From Bradyrhizobium monzae (GTDB lineage: Bacteria; Pseudomonadota; Alphaproteobacteria; Rhizobiales; Xanthobacteraceae), in the NCBI RefSeq assembly GCF_021458635.1, contig NZ_JAIRDQ010000004.1:372001-436000 (forward strand): a stretch of 64,000 nt of DNA, given 5' to 3'. Made by a program: the position numbers and the translations under genes. Under the pieces are notes generated by a model. It was given only the letters and a program-made list of their open reading frames with translations, searched no databases and was not told the origin of the DNA. Shown piece after piece: positions 23,639 through 32,289 of this stretch (positions are counted from its first letter, which is position 1; each line of letters begins with the position of its first letter).

Positions 23639-24127
23639 TCATTCCCAAAAATCCGCATGTCCTTGCGGATCGACCAGGCGGTTGATCCGCAACGCAGCGG
23701 CCATTCCAAACCGCACCGTCATCTGCTTGCGCGTGGCGGCTGCGATCTTGTGCTCGGGCGCTTCGCAATGCATGTGCGCGCCATAGGCGTCCGCGATGAT
23801 CAGACCGGTGCCTTCGGGGAAAATCTCGCACGGCAGATCCTGCGTGAAGGCGAAGAACAGCCGGTCGCAATGGGCGCGGTACTCGTGCCATTTCTGATCG
23901 GCACGCAAATCCTCGACCGACGATTTGATCTCGACGATCCAGATCTCGCCGCGCTCGTTCAGCGCCACGAGATCAGCGCGCCGGCCCGACGGCAGCGGCA
24001 ATTCGCTGATGCAGGTAAAACCGAGCGACCGCAGCAGCCGCGCGGTGCCGCGCGCGATCGCGAGCGCCGTCTCGGATTGACGGCGGTCCGGCGGCGGCAC
24101 GAGGGCGATGCGGGCGGGGCTGTCCAT
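23639..24127 (-). CDS. mmcB: MmcB family DNA repair nuclease
   Basis: A 162-residue protein of the alphaproteobacterial MmcB family, needed for full mitomycin C resistance in Caulobacter and thought to be an endonuclease. The PD-(D/E)xK-like core is visible: LPSGRRADLVALNERGEIW followed by IVEIKSSVEDLRADQKWHEY, giving the Asp and the E-x-K. Other family features are CDRLFFAFTQDLP and IIADAYGAHMH. I start at MDSPARIAL; the frame is open further upstream but that extension resembles noise. It is convergent with regR and divergent from the GH13 gene. Confidence 0.88.
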   Translation of the reverse strand: MDSPARIALVPPPDRRQSETALAIARGTARLLRSLGFTCISELPLPSGRRADLVALNERGEIWIVEIKSSVEDLRADQKWHEYRAHCDRLFFAFTQDLPCEIFPEGTGLIIADAYGAHMHCEAPEHKIAAATRKQMTVRFGMAAALRINRLVDPQGHADFWE

Positions 24128-24254
24128 GGGAAAGGAGGATAGCCGATTCCATTCTCGCTGTCGTCCCGGCGAAGATGAAAGCGGAACCTCCCCTCCACCT
24201 CGCACTTATCACGCAGCCGCCGCACCTCGGCGGGAGCATCGAGGGCGTTCGCGC

Positions 24255-25952
24255 ATGATCGACGATCTCTGGTACAAGAACGCCATCATCTATTGTCTCT
24301 CCGTCGGCACCTATATGGACGCCAATGGCGACGGCGTCGGTGACTTCAAGGGCCTGTTGCGCCGGCTCGACTATCTGCACGGGCTGGGCATCACCACGAT
24401 CTGGCTGATGCCGTTCCAGACCTCGCCGGGCCGCGATGACGGCTACGACATCGCGGATTATTACAGTGTCGATTCCCGCTACGGCACGCTCGGCGATTTC
24501 GTTGAGTTCGCCCATGGCTGCAAGCAGCGCGGCATCCGCGTCATCATCGATCTCGTCGTGAACCACACCTCCGACCAGCATCGCTGGTTCAAGGAGGCAC
24601 GACGCGACAAGAATTCACCCTATCGCGACTGGTATGTCTGGTCGGACAAGAAGCCGGCCAACGCCAACAAGGGCATGGTGTTTCCCGGCGTGCAGAAATC
24701 GACCTGGACGCGCGACAAGGAAGCCGGCGCGTATTACTTCCACCGCTTTTACGATTTCCAGCCCGATCTCAACACCTCGAACCCGCAGGTGCAGGCGGAG
24801 ATTCTGAAGATCATGGGCTTCTGGATCCAGCTCGGCGTCTCCGGCTTTCGCATGGACGCCGTGCCCTTCATCATCGCCACCAAGGGCGCGAAGGTGAAGA
24901 AGCCAACCGAGCAATACGACATGCTGCGGACCTTCCGCGAATTCCTGCAATGGCGTGAGGGCGACGCCATTATTCTGGCCGAAGCCAATGTGCTGCCGGA
25001 AACGGACCTGGAATATTTCGGCAAGGACGCCGACCGCATGCACATGATGTTCAACTTCCACGTCAACCAGCATCTGTTCTATGCGCTCGCCTCCAGCGAC
25101 TCGCGACCGCTGGCCAAGGCGCTGAAGGCGACCAAGCCGCGGCCAGCTTCGGCGCAATGGGGCCTGTTCCTGCGCAATCACGACGAGCTCGATCTGGGAC
25201 GGCTGACCAAGGCGCAGCGCGACACCGTGTTCGGAGCGTTCGGCCCCGACAAGGACATGCAGCTCTACGATCGCGGCATTCGTCGCCGGCTTGCGCCGAT
25301 GCTCGGCGGCGACCGCAGGCGGCTCGAGCTTGCCTACAGCTTGATGTGCACGCTGCCGGGAACGCCCGTGATCCGCTACGGCGACGAAATCGCGATGGGC
25401 GACGATCTGTCGCTGCCTGAGCGCAATTGCGCGCGGACGCCGATGCAATGGTCGACCGAGCCGCAGGGCGGCTTCACCAAGAACAACAAGCCGGCCAATC
25501 CCGTCATCGACAAGGGGCCATACGGCTATGAGCACGTCAACGTCGCCAAACAGCGGCGCGATCCCAATTCGATGCTGAACTGGACCGAACGCATCATTCG
25601 CATGCGCAAGGAGGTGCCCGAGATCGGCTGGGGCGATTTCGCAGTGATACCGACCCGCGATCCCGCCGTGTTCATCATGCGCTATGACTGGCGCAACAAT
25701 TCCGTGCTGTTCGTGCATAATCTCGACGAAAAGCCGCGCGAGACGGCGTTCTCGGCCGGGCTCCCCGGAGATGCCGGCGAGCACCTGATCAATCTGCTCG
25801 CGGAGGACCACAGCCACGCCGACAAGCGCGGCCAGCACCGCGTCGTGCTGGAGCCGTATGGGTACCGCTGGTACCGCGTCGGCGGGTTGGATTATCTGCT
25901 GAAGCGGAGTGATGTCGGCGGGACTAGCGCGGGTAACAAGCATCCGGGGTGA
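24255..25952 (+). CDS. GH13 alpha-amylase family protein, trehalose-synthase-like
   Basis: Cytosolic glycosidase or transglycosidase of 565 residues with a complete (beta/alpha)8 barrel. Conserved regions: DLVVNHTS (region I), GFRMDAVPF with the nucleophile Asp (II), ILAEANV with the acid/base Glu (III) and FLRNHDEL (IV). The N-terminus DLWYKNAIIYCLSVGTYMDANGDGVGDF resembles trehalose synthase (maltose to trehalose) more than amylase, but the usual C-terminal maltokinase domain is absent. Maltose, maltooligosaccharides or sucrose-type substrates are all possible. It is divergent from mmcB and convergent with the second GH13 gene. Confidence 0.88.
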   Translation: MIDDLWYKNAIIYCLSVGTYMDANGDGVGDFKGLLRRLDYLHGLGITTIWLMPFQTSPGRDDGYDIADYYSVDSRYGTLGDFVEFAHGCKQRGIRVIIDLVVNHTSDQHRWFKEARRDKNSPYRDWYVWSDKKPANANKGMVFPGVQKSTWTRDKEAGAYYFHRFYDFQPDLNTSNPQVQAEILKIMGFWIQLGVSGFRMDAVPFIIATKGAKVKKPTEQYDMLRTFREFLQWREGDAIILAEANVLPETDLEYFGKDADRMHMMFNFHVNQHLFYALASSDSRPLAKALKATKPRPASAQWGLFLRNHDELDLGRLTKAQRDTVFGAFGPDKDMQLYDRGIRRRLAPMLGGDRRRLELAYSLMCTLPGTPVIRYGDEIAMGDDLSLPERNCARTPMQWSTEPQGGFTKNNKPANPVIDKGPYGYEHVNVAKQRRDPNSMLNWTERIIRMRKEVPEIGWGDFAVIPTRDPAVFIMRYDWRNNSVLFVHNLDEKPRETAFSAGLPGDAGEHLINLLAEDHSHADKRGQHRVVLEPYGYRWYRVGGLDYLLKRSDVGGTSAGNKHPG

Positions 25953-25990
25953 TGTCAGCGATGCAGCCTCTGCTCCGCTGCTTCAACGAT

Positions 25991-26070
25991 CGTCATTGCG
26001 AGCGCAGCGAAGCAATCCAGCCTGCCTCCGCGGAACGATTCTGGATTGCTTCGCCACGCTCGCAATGACG
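25991..26070. repeat. Palindromic intergenic repeat, CGTCATTGCGAGCG family (copy 1)
   Basis: CGTCATTGCGAGCG...GAAGCAATCCAG is mirrored by CTGGATTGCTTC...CGCTCGCAATGACG. The element fills the gap between the two convergent GH13 genes. A second copy lies at 35003-35088. Confidence 0.85.
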
Positions 26071-26091
26071 GGGACAGAATGTCGACTACGG

Positions 26092-27693
26092 CTATGAGGG
26101 CGGCTGCACCACCACGCCCTCATTCCCCCGCAGATCCAGCACGCCCTCCAGCCGCTCGCCCGCGCGATCCAGGAATGTCGACAGCAAGATCTCGCTGCCA
26201 AACCGTATCGCGCTCGTCGTCACCGCGATCGGCTCCGGCCCGAGATTGAGCACGACGATCAGCGCCCTGCCCTCGGCCTCGCGGCGATAGACGAGCAGAT
26301 CGCCCTGCGCGGCGATCGGATGATAGTCGCCGGCGACCAGTGGCGGGCAGCTCTTGCGCAACGCGATCAGGCGCTTGTACAGGCTGAGAATCGAGCGCGT
26401 GTCGGCGTCGAGATTGACGACGTTCTCGTGCACGTGATCCTCCGGCAGCGGCAGCCACGGCCTGGCTTGCGAGAAGCCGGAGAAATTGGACGAATCCCAC
26501 TGCATCGGCGTGCGGCAGCCGTCGCGCCCCACCCCGATGCCGGGCACGTTTTTCTCGAAGGGATCGCGCACATCCTCCGGCGCGATCGCGAGCTGGTGCA
26601 TGCCGATCTCGTCGCCGTAATAAAGCGTCGGCGTGCCGCGCAGGGTCAGCAGCAGCATCGCCGCAACGCGGGCCTGTTCGGGCCCGACGCGGCTGGCGAC
26701 ACGCGGGCGATCGTGATTGCCGAGCACCCAGTTCGGCCACGCGCCCTTGGGCAGCGCCTTCTCATAGTCGTCGATGATATTCTCGATCGAACGCGCGCTC
26801 CAGAAGGTCGAGAGCAGCGCGAAATTGAACGGCATTTGCGCGCCGGTGAGATCGTTGCCGTAATAGGCCATCAACCGATGCAGCGGCAGATAGACCTCGC
26901 CGATCAGCACCCGCGCACCAAAGGCGTCGGTGACACGCCGCATCTCGGCGATAACGTCGAACACCTCCGGCTGGTCGGTGGAGTATTGCGTCAGGATCTT
27001 TTCGTTCGGAGGCCGGCCCTCGACATAATGCGGGTTCGGCGGATTGTCGCGAAACTCGGCATCCTTGATCAGGTGCCAGATGACATCGACGCGAAAGCCG
27101 TCGACGCCCTTGTGCAGCCAGAACCGCATCACGTCGTAGATCGCGGCGCGGACCTCGGGATTGCGCCAGTTGAGGTCCGGCTGCTGGGCGAGGAAGGCGT
27201 GGTAGTAATATTGACCGGTCGCGGCGTCGACCTGCCATGCGCTGCCGCCGAATTCGGACAGCCAATTGTTCGGCACGCCGCCATCGGCGGCCGGATCGCG
27301 CCAGATGTACCAGTCGCGCTTGGGGTTGTCGCGCGAGGAGCGGCTCTCGACGAACCAGGGATGCTGATCGGAGGTGTGGTTCGGGACGAGATCGAGGATC
27401 AGCTTCAGGCCATGGTCATGCGCGGCCGCGAGCAGCGCATCGAAATCCGCCATCGTGCCGAACAGCGGATCGATGCCGGTATAGTCGGAGATGTCGTAGC
27501 CGAAATCGGCCATCGGCGAAGGGAAGATCGGCGACAGCCAGATCGCGTCGACGCCGAGCGATTTCACGTAAGGAAGACGCCGCAAAATGCCGGCGAGATC
27601 GCCGACGCCGTCGCCGTCACTGTCCTGAAACGAGCGTGGATAGATCTGATAGAAGATGCCGTCGCGCCACCAGTTCTCGCCGTCCTGAGCCAT
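26092..27693 (-). CDS. GH13 alpha-glucosidase, oligo-1,6-glucosidase-like
   Basis: Cytosolic exo-glucosidase of 533 residues. N-terminal WWRDGIFYQIYPRSFQDSDGDGVGDL is characteristic of the GH13 oligo-1,6-glucosidase/alpha-glucosidase subfamilies. Catalytic blocks are DLVPNHTS, GFRVDVIWHL (nucleophile Asp followed by Val, the form often associated with alpha-1,6 activity), VLIGEVYLP and VLGNHDRPR; region V reads QPDLNWRNPEV. The start MAQDGENWW follows GGGTGG. It faces the trehalose-synthase-like gene tail to tail. Substrate preference is suggested but not settled by these residues. Confidence 0.9.
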   Translation of the reverse strand: MAQDGENWWRDGIFYQIYPRSFQDSDGDGVGDLAGILRRLPYVKSLGVDAIWLSPIFPSPMADFGYDISDYTGIDPLFGTMADFDALLAAAHDHGLKLILDLVPNHTSDQHPWFVESRSSRDNPKRDWYIWRDPAADGGVPNNWLSEFGGSAWQVDAATGQYYYHAFLAQQPDLNWRNPEVRAAIYDVMRFWLHKGVDGFRVDVIWHLIKDAEFRDNPPNPHYVEGRPPNEKILTQYSTDQPEVFDVIAEMRRVTDAFGARVLIGEVYLPLHRLMAYYGNDLTGAQMPFNFALLSTFWSARSIENIIDDYEKALPKGAWPNWVLGNHDRPRVASRVGPEQARVAAMLLLTLRGTPTLYYGDEIGMHQLAIAPEDVRDPFEKNVPGIGVGRDGCRTPMQWDSSNFSGFSQARPWLPLPEDHVHENVVNLDADTRSILSLYKRLIALRKSCPPLVAGDYHPIAAQGDLLVYRREAEGRALIVVLNLGPEPIAVTTSAIRFGSEILLSTFLDRAGERLEGVLDLRGNEGVVVQPPS

Positions 27694-27861
27694 CTCGAGA
27701 TCCACCCGGAAATCTGCCTGCGCGAAAGAACGCGGCAGCAACGCCCCGGTTCAAACAGCCACGCGAATTGGGACGGCCGTGTGACGGCGGGGACGGTTGT
27801 TCCGCTTGCAGGCCACGACTATTTTGCTTGGCGGCGCAGCAAAAATCGGCATTGTGAGGCC

Positions 27862-28542
27862 ATGACCGAGCAAAACGACACCCAGCAATCCTCGCAGGCC
27901 AAGGCCGGCGCGATCATCGTCCCCGTGACGCTGTTCGAGCAGAACTGCACCATCATCTGGGACGAACCTTCCAAGAAGGCCGTGGTGATCGACCCCGGCG
28001 GGGACGTGCCGAAGATCCTCGAGGCGATCAAGCAGACCGGCGTCACGGTCGAGAAGATCTGGCTGACCCACGGCCATATCGACCATGTCGGCGGCGCCGC
28101 CGAGTTGCGCGATGCGCTCGAGGTGCCGATCGAGGGCCCGCATGCCGCGGACAAACATCTACTCGACAACGTCGTGGAGAGCGGCGCACGCTTCGGCATG
28201 ACGGAGGTGCGCAATTTCGAGCCGGACCGCTGGCTCGACGAAGGCGACACCGTGTCGATCGGCGGTCTGACGTTCGACATTTTCCATTGCCCCGGCCATT
28301 CGCCGGGTAGCGTGGTGTTCTTCAACAAGGATTTGCGCTTTGCCCATGTCGGCGACGTCTTGTTCGCAGGCTCGGTCGGGCGCACGGACTTGCCCGGCGG
28401 CAATCACGCCACGCTGATCAACTCGATCATGACAAAGCTGCTGCCGCTCGGCGACGATGTCGGCTTCATCTGCGGCCATGGCGCCGGCTCGAGCATCGGC
28501 CAGGAGCGGATGACCAATCCGTTCATCACCGGCGAGATGTGA
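27862..28542 (+). CDS. Metallo-beta-lactamase-fold hydrolase, glyoxalase II-like
   Basis: Cytosolic dinuclear metallohydrolase of 226 residues. Metal ligands are visible in order: THGHIDHVGG (HxHxDH), CPGHSPGS, the bridging aspartate in AHVGDVLFAGSVGRTDLPGG and the final histidine in FICGHGAGS. The pattern GRTDLPGG matches the YcbL/glyoxalase II-type hydrolases that cleave glutathione thioesters. The ATG at 27862 directly follows GTGAGGCC. It is divergent from the alpha-glucosidase gene and converges with the HxlR gene, four bases apart. Confidence 0.92.
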   Translation: MTEQNDTQQSSQAKAGAIIVPVTLFEQNCTIIWDEPSKKAVVIDPGGDVPKILEAIKQTGVTVEKIWLTHGHIDHVGGAAELRDALEVPIEGPHAADKHLLDNVVESGARFGMTEVRNFEPDRWLDEGDTVSIGGLTFDIFHCPGHSPGSVVFFNKDLRFAHVGDVLFAGSVGRTDLPGGNHATLINSIMTKLLPLGDDVGFICGHGAGSSIGQERMTNPFITGEM

Positions 28543-28545
28543 GCA

Positions 28546-28914
28546 TTACTCGGCGGCGTCGACGAGCGCCGCCGTCTCGGCAAGGTTGCGCTCGCCCCAT
28601 TCGCGGATGGCCGCAACGACCGGCACGAAGCTCTTGCCCTTGCGCGTCAGGCGATACTCGACCTTGGGCGGCACCTCGCCGAAATCCTTGCGATCGATCA
28701 GGCCACTCGCGGTCAGCGCCTTCAATTCGCGGCTGAGCACGCGTGGCGTGATCTCTGCGCTGCCTGATGTACCGCGCAACAGGCCGCTCCTGATCTCGCC
28801 ATAGCGGCGCGGGCCGTCCTTCAGATCCCAGACGATGCGCAGCTTGTACTTGCCGCTGATCATCTTTTGAAAGGCTGCGACGGGACAGCTGCGTGCTGGA
28901 ACTGCCTTCGGCAT
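28546..28914 (-). CDS. HxlR family transcriptional regulator
   Basis: A 122-residue winged-helix regulator. The core reads GKYKLRIVWDLKDGPRRYGEIRSGL, then ITPRVLSRELKALTASGLIDRKDFGEVPPKVEYRLTRKG, which is diagnostic for HxlR. A single cysteine sits in the N-terminal RSCPVAAF, at the place where redox- and aldehyde-sensing members carry their reactive cysteine. It is divergent from the small gene at 29041, with a pair of direct repeats between them that may be its operator. Confidence 0.93.
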   Translation of the reverse strand: MPKAVPARSCPVAAFQKMISGKYKLRIVWDLKDGPRRYGEIRSGLLRGTSGSAEITPRVLSRELKALTASGLIDRKDFGEVPPKVEYRLTRKGKSFVPVVAAIREWGERNLAETAALVDAAE

Positions 28915-28958
28915 GTCGTCTCCTCCGTGAAGAGGAGGATAGGAGCAGCGCCGAAAAA

Positions 28959-28985
28959 GTCCATACTATCAATTTTGTCCATACT
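28959..28985. promoter_or_regulatory. Direct repeat GTCCATACT x2, probable HxlR operator
   Basis: Two exact copies start 18 bases apart (28959 and 28977), in the divergent region between the HxlR gene and the gene at 29041. Their position near both start sites fits a site for the HxlR dimer. Confidence 0.55.
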
Positions 28986-29040
28986 TGCAGGATGGCGCAC
29001 GAGCCGCAGATGATGGTGCACAGCGAACCGGGAGCGTCAC

Positions 29041-29346
29041 ATGAAGCACTTCGTGATCAAGTACGAATTCAAGAACGGCACGACGGAAGACTGGCACCAG
29101 GAGATCGGCCGCTTCATCAAGGCGATCGACAGTGACCCCGAGCTGAAAGGGCGGCTCAGCTATCGCGTCCTGAAGAACCGTGACGACGGCCACTATTTCC
29201 ATCTCGCCAGCGTCACGGACGATACCGTGCAAAAGACGTTGCAATCGCGCGACTTCTTCAAGGCCTATACGGAGATGACGCGGAAGGTGGCGGCCGGCGG
29301 CGAGGTGACGGTGACGCCGATCGAGATGATCGGCGCGACGGCCTGA
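29041..29346 (+). CDS. Small ABM/dimeric alpha-beta-barrel-like protein
   Basis: A 101-residue protein beginning MKHFVIKYEFKNGTTEDWHQEIGRFIKAI. The alternation of strands and helices with a central HYFHLASVTDD strand and a helix VQKTLQSRDFFKAYTEMTRKV suggests the antibiotic-biosynthesis-monooxygenase fold, though no diagnostic catalytic residues can be assigned. It faces the HxlR gene across a 126-base region with direct repeats, so it is the likely regulated gene and may handle the quinone or aldehyde that the regulator senses. Confidence 0.65.
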   Translation: MKHFVIKYEFKNGTTEDWHQEIGRFIKAIDSDPELKGRLSYRVLKNRDDGHYFHLASVTDDTVQKTLQSRDFFKAYTEMTRKVAAGGEVTVTPIEMIGATA

Positions 29347-29347
29347 C

Positions 29348-30520
29348 CTACTTCATCAAACCTGCGGCGGTCAGCGCGCGCGTGATGACCTGGCCGAGAT
29401 CGAAGCCGCGGGAATGCTCGCGCTTCGGCTCGGCCCGCTCGTCGGCGACCGCAGCCCGGATCGAGCGGGCGAGATGCGGGGCGGAGGTCAGCGCAGGCTT
29501 CGGTGATTTCGGTTCGGCCTTCTTCTTGGCCGCATCCGGAATCCATCCGGTGAGGCCAAAGAACTTTGCGATGTGGTAGGACGACGAAATGCCGGCCTCG
29601 ATCAGGAACGCGCCTTCGACGCCGTAGCGCTGGTCGTTGTCGGCAAGGCCCAGCGGCGTTCCGTGCGCCATGCCGGTGATGGCGTAGGACTCGACCAGCG
29701 TCTCGCCGTCCTTGTTCCACCAGGCCTGGCGCGGATAGCCATCGACATTGGTCTCGGCCATTGGCGTCATCGGCAGATCGTGCAAATCGAGCCACTGCTT
29801 GACGATCTCGTTGGCATTGCCGGGGTTGACGGTGCGGTCGGCGCTGCCGTGCCAGACCGACACCTTCGGCCAGGGCCCGCGATGATTGGACGCCCGCCGC
29901 ACGAAATCGCCGAGCTCACGCTCAGGCCGCGCCGGGGAATGGAACATGCCGTCCAGCGCCTCGCGCAAATTCGACGCGATGCCGTAAGGAAGGCCTGCGA
30001 TGATCGCGCCGGCTGAAAACACCTCCGGATAGGTCGCGAGCATCACCGAGGTCATGCCGCCACCGGCGGACAGGCCGGTGATGTAGATCCGCCTGGGATC
30101 AATCCGGTGCGTCTGCACCATATACGCGACCATCTCGCGGATCGATTGCGCCTCGCCGCCGTCGCGCGCGGTGTCTTCCGAATTGAACCAGTTGAAGCAG
30201 GTGTTGCCGTTGTTGATGCGCTGCTGCTCCGGCATCGCCAGCGCGAAGCCATAGTGGCGCGCGAGCGTCGACCAGCCCGCACCGAGATCGTAGCCAGCCG
30301 CCGTCTGGCCGCAGCCGTGCAGCACGACGACGAGCGCGCGCGGCTTCTGCAATTGCGCGGGCACGAACGCGAACATGCGCAGATTGCCGGGATTGTCGCC
30401 GAAACCGGTGACTTCCTGCAGCGGACTGGAGGCATCAGCGCTTGCGCCAAAGTCGGGCAAGCGCAGACCATCCATCCTTGGCAGATGTCTCAAGAGGTCG
30501 ACATTACGGGCTAACGACAC
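29348..30520 (-). CDS. PHB-depolymerase-family esterase (LpqC-like)
   Basis: Alpha/beta hydrolase of about 390 residues. ALVVVLHGCGQTAAGYD gives the oxyanion region, GLSAGGGM the GxSxG nucleophile elbow, and the catalytic acid/base lie near SADRTVNPGNA and GMAHGTPL. The family includes secreted short-chain PHB depolymerases and feruloyl/acetylxylan esterases. I take the GTG at 30520 (VSLARNVDLL) because AGGAA lies seven bases upstream; TTG 30547 and ATG 30475 are alternatives. No convincing signal peptide is seen. It follows the MFS gene on the same strand with a 140-base gap. Confidence 0.85.
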   Translation of the reverse strand: MSLARNVDLLRHLPRMDGLRLPDFGASADASSPLQEVTGFGDNPGNLRMFAFVPAQLQKPRALVVVLHGCGQTAAGYDLGAGWSTLARHYGFALAMPEQQRINNGNTCFNWFNSEDTARDGGEAQSIREMVAYMVQTHRIDPRRIYITGLSAGGGMTSVMLATYPEVFSAGAIIAGLPYGIASNLREALDGMFHSPARPERELGDFVRRASNHRGPWPKVSVWHGSADRTVNPGNANEIVKQWLDLHDLPMTPMAETNVDGYPRQAWWNKDGETLVESYAITGMAHGTPLGLADNDQRYGVEGAFLIEAGISSSYHIAKFFGLTGWIPDAAKKKAEPKSPKPALTSAPHLARSIRAAVADERAEPKREHSRGFDLGQVITRALTAAGLMK

Positions 30521-30660
30521 GGCAAATTCCTGGTGGGCGGCTTTCAACGTTTACCCAGACCAGATAGTTGCTGCAGTGCAAAATGAAAAGACCGTGTGCT
30601 GTCGATATGCCGGAATCACGCAAAATCCCGCGGATTTCCGCACATATTGACCGCACTGCC

Positions 30661-32070
30661 TCAACTTCGTGCAGATGCGTGGCGCATCCACGTCAGGAAT
30701 GCGGCGCAGATCATGATTAACGCCGCAAACAGCGCGAGCGAGGCGAGAAATCCTGCGCGGGTTGATTGCAGCGCTTCGATCGCGAAGAACACCGCGCCGA
30801 TTGCGGCCACTCCGGCCGCATTTCCGATCTGCGCAATGGTGCCGTACATGCCCGACGCCGAGCCTGCCGCGACGGGTTTGACGGTCGAGAGCACCGCGCC
30901 CGACAGCGGCGCCATCACCATGCCCTGACCGTAGCCGAAGATGAGCATGACGAACGCAAGCGCGATCGGGCTCGGCATGTCGACAGAGCCGACCAGAAGC
31001 GCGAGCGCGGCGAGACCCCCGATCTGCAACGCGCAGCCCTCGATCAACACCTTGGTGCCGCGATGCTTCGCCCGCGCAGCGCTGTGCCGCGAGGCCGCGA
31101 CGAACGCGAGTGCGAGCGGAACGAGGGCGAAGCCGGCGGCGAGCGGCGCAATCTTCAGGCCGCGCTGCATGAACAACGTCATCACCAGATAGAACGAGAG
31201 ATTGGCGACGAAGAAAAAGAAGGCCGCACCGAGCCCGCGCAGGAAGACGGCATCCGCCAGCAGCGTCAGATCGATCAGCGGCATGCCCGCGCGCGCAACG
31301 ACGTGCTCGAGCTTCAGGAATCCTGCGAGGATCGCACCGCCGCCCAGCATCACCACCCACAGCCACGGCGCCCAGCCGGCATCGTGACCGAACAGCAACG
31401 GGCCGATCAGGCACAGCAACCCCGCGAACAGCACCACGCTGCCCTTGATGTCGAGCCTGGTGCCGGCCCGACGCGGCACCGACGGCATGATACGCCAGGC
31501 GGCCGCGGCAATGACGAGGCCGCAGGGCACGTTGACGAAAAATACCGAACGCCAGCCGCTATGGGCAATATCCATCGTCACCAACAGTCCGCCGAGCACA
31601 AAGCCCGCCGCGCCCGCGAGCCCGAGCGCGATGCCGTAGATACCGAAAGCGCGGCTGCGTGACTCGTCCGTGAACAGCAGATGCAGCGTGGCCAGCACCT
31701 GCGGCACCATCAGCGCGGCAGTCGCGCCCTGCGCCAGCCGGGCAATGATCAGCTCGGCACCGGATTGCGCCAGCCCGCACCACAGCGACGTCGCGGTGAA
31801 GCCGAGCACGCCGGCAAGAAAGACGTTCTTCGTGCCGTGGATATCGCCGAGGCGACCGCCGGTGACGACCAGCGTGGCATAGGCGATCAGATAGATCGCG
31901 ATGACGGATTCGATCTGTGCCGGCGTCGCGTGCAGGTCGACCGCGATGGTGGGAATCGCGACGTTCACGATGAAGGCGTCGACGCCGAACATGAACTGCG
32001 CGGCGACGACGATCGCCAGCACCCACCAGCGGCGGGTCGAATCGACGGGCTTTGTGACGGTTTGATGCAT
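30661..32070 (-). CDS. MFS transporter, DHA2 (drug:H+ antiporter) type
   Basis: Inner-membrane proton-driven exporter of 469 residues with 12-14 helices. The DHA2 motifs are visible: LAIVVAAQFMFGVDAFIVNVAIPTI at the first helix, GGRLGDIHGTKNVF (motif A) and the antiporter motif region GIALGLAGAAGFVLGGLL. No cytoplasmic extra domain is seen. It is divergent from the luciferase-like gene, whose regulator is not present locally. The substrate is unknown; dyes, biocides or plant antimicrobials are common for the family. Confidence 0.9.
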   Translation of the reverse strand: MHQTVTKPVDSTRRWWVLAIVVAAQFMFGVDAFIVNVAIPTIAVDLHATPAQIESVIAIYLIAYATLVVTGGRLGDIHGTKNVFLAGVLGFTATSLWCGLAQSGAELIIARLAQGATAALMVPQVLATLHLLFTDESRSRAFGIYGIALGLAGAAGFVLGGLLVTMDIAHSGWRSVFFVNVPCGLVIAAAAWRIMPSVPRRAGTRLDIKGSVVLFAGLLCLIGPLLFGHDAGWAPWLWVVMLGGGAILAGFLKLEHVVARAGMPLIDLTLLADAVFLRGLGAAFFFFVANLSFYLVMTLFMQRGLKIAPLAAGFALVPLALAFVAASRHSAARAKHRGTKVLIEGCALQIGGLAALALLVGSVDMPSPIALAFVMLIFGYGQGMVMAPLSGAVLSTVKPVAAGSASGMYGTIAQIGNAAGVAAIGAVFFAIEALQSTRAGFLASLALFAALIMICAAFLTWMRHASARS

Positions 32071-32289
32071 TTTCGCGCGAGCCTTCCGCGATTTATTTGC
32101 GCTTCAAACTCGCAGATCGGCATTATCCCTGCGATTACCTCGGAGGTAGGGCTTGCCCGTCCCAAAGCGCGCCGTCTCAACGCATGCCTGCATTCCGCCT
32201 TGCGGGACATCGCGCGATTGCGTTCGTGCTGTCTGCCACGTAGCCTCCGCCTACCTAACAAACAGAAAATGACAGCCGGAGAGAATGCC

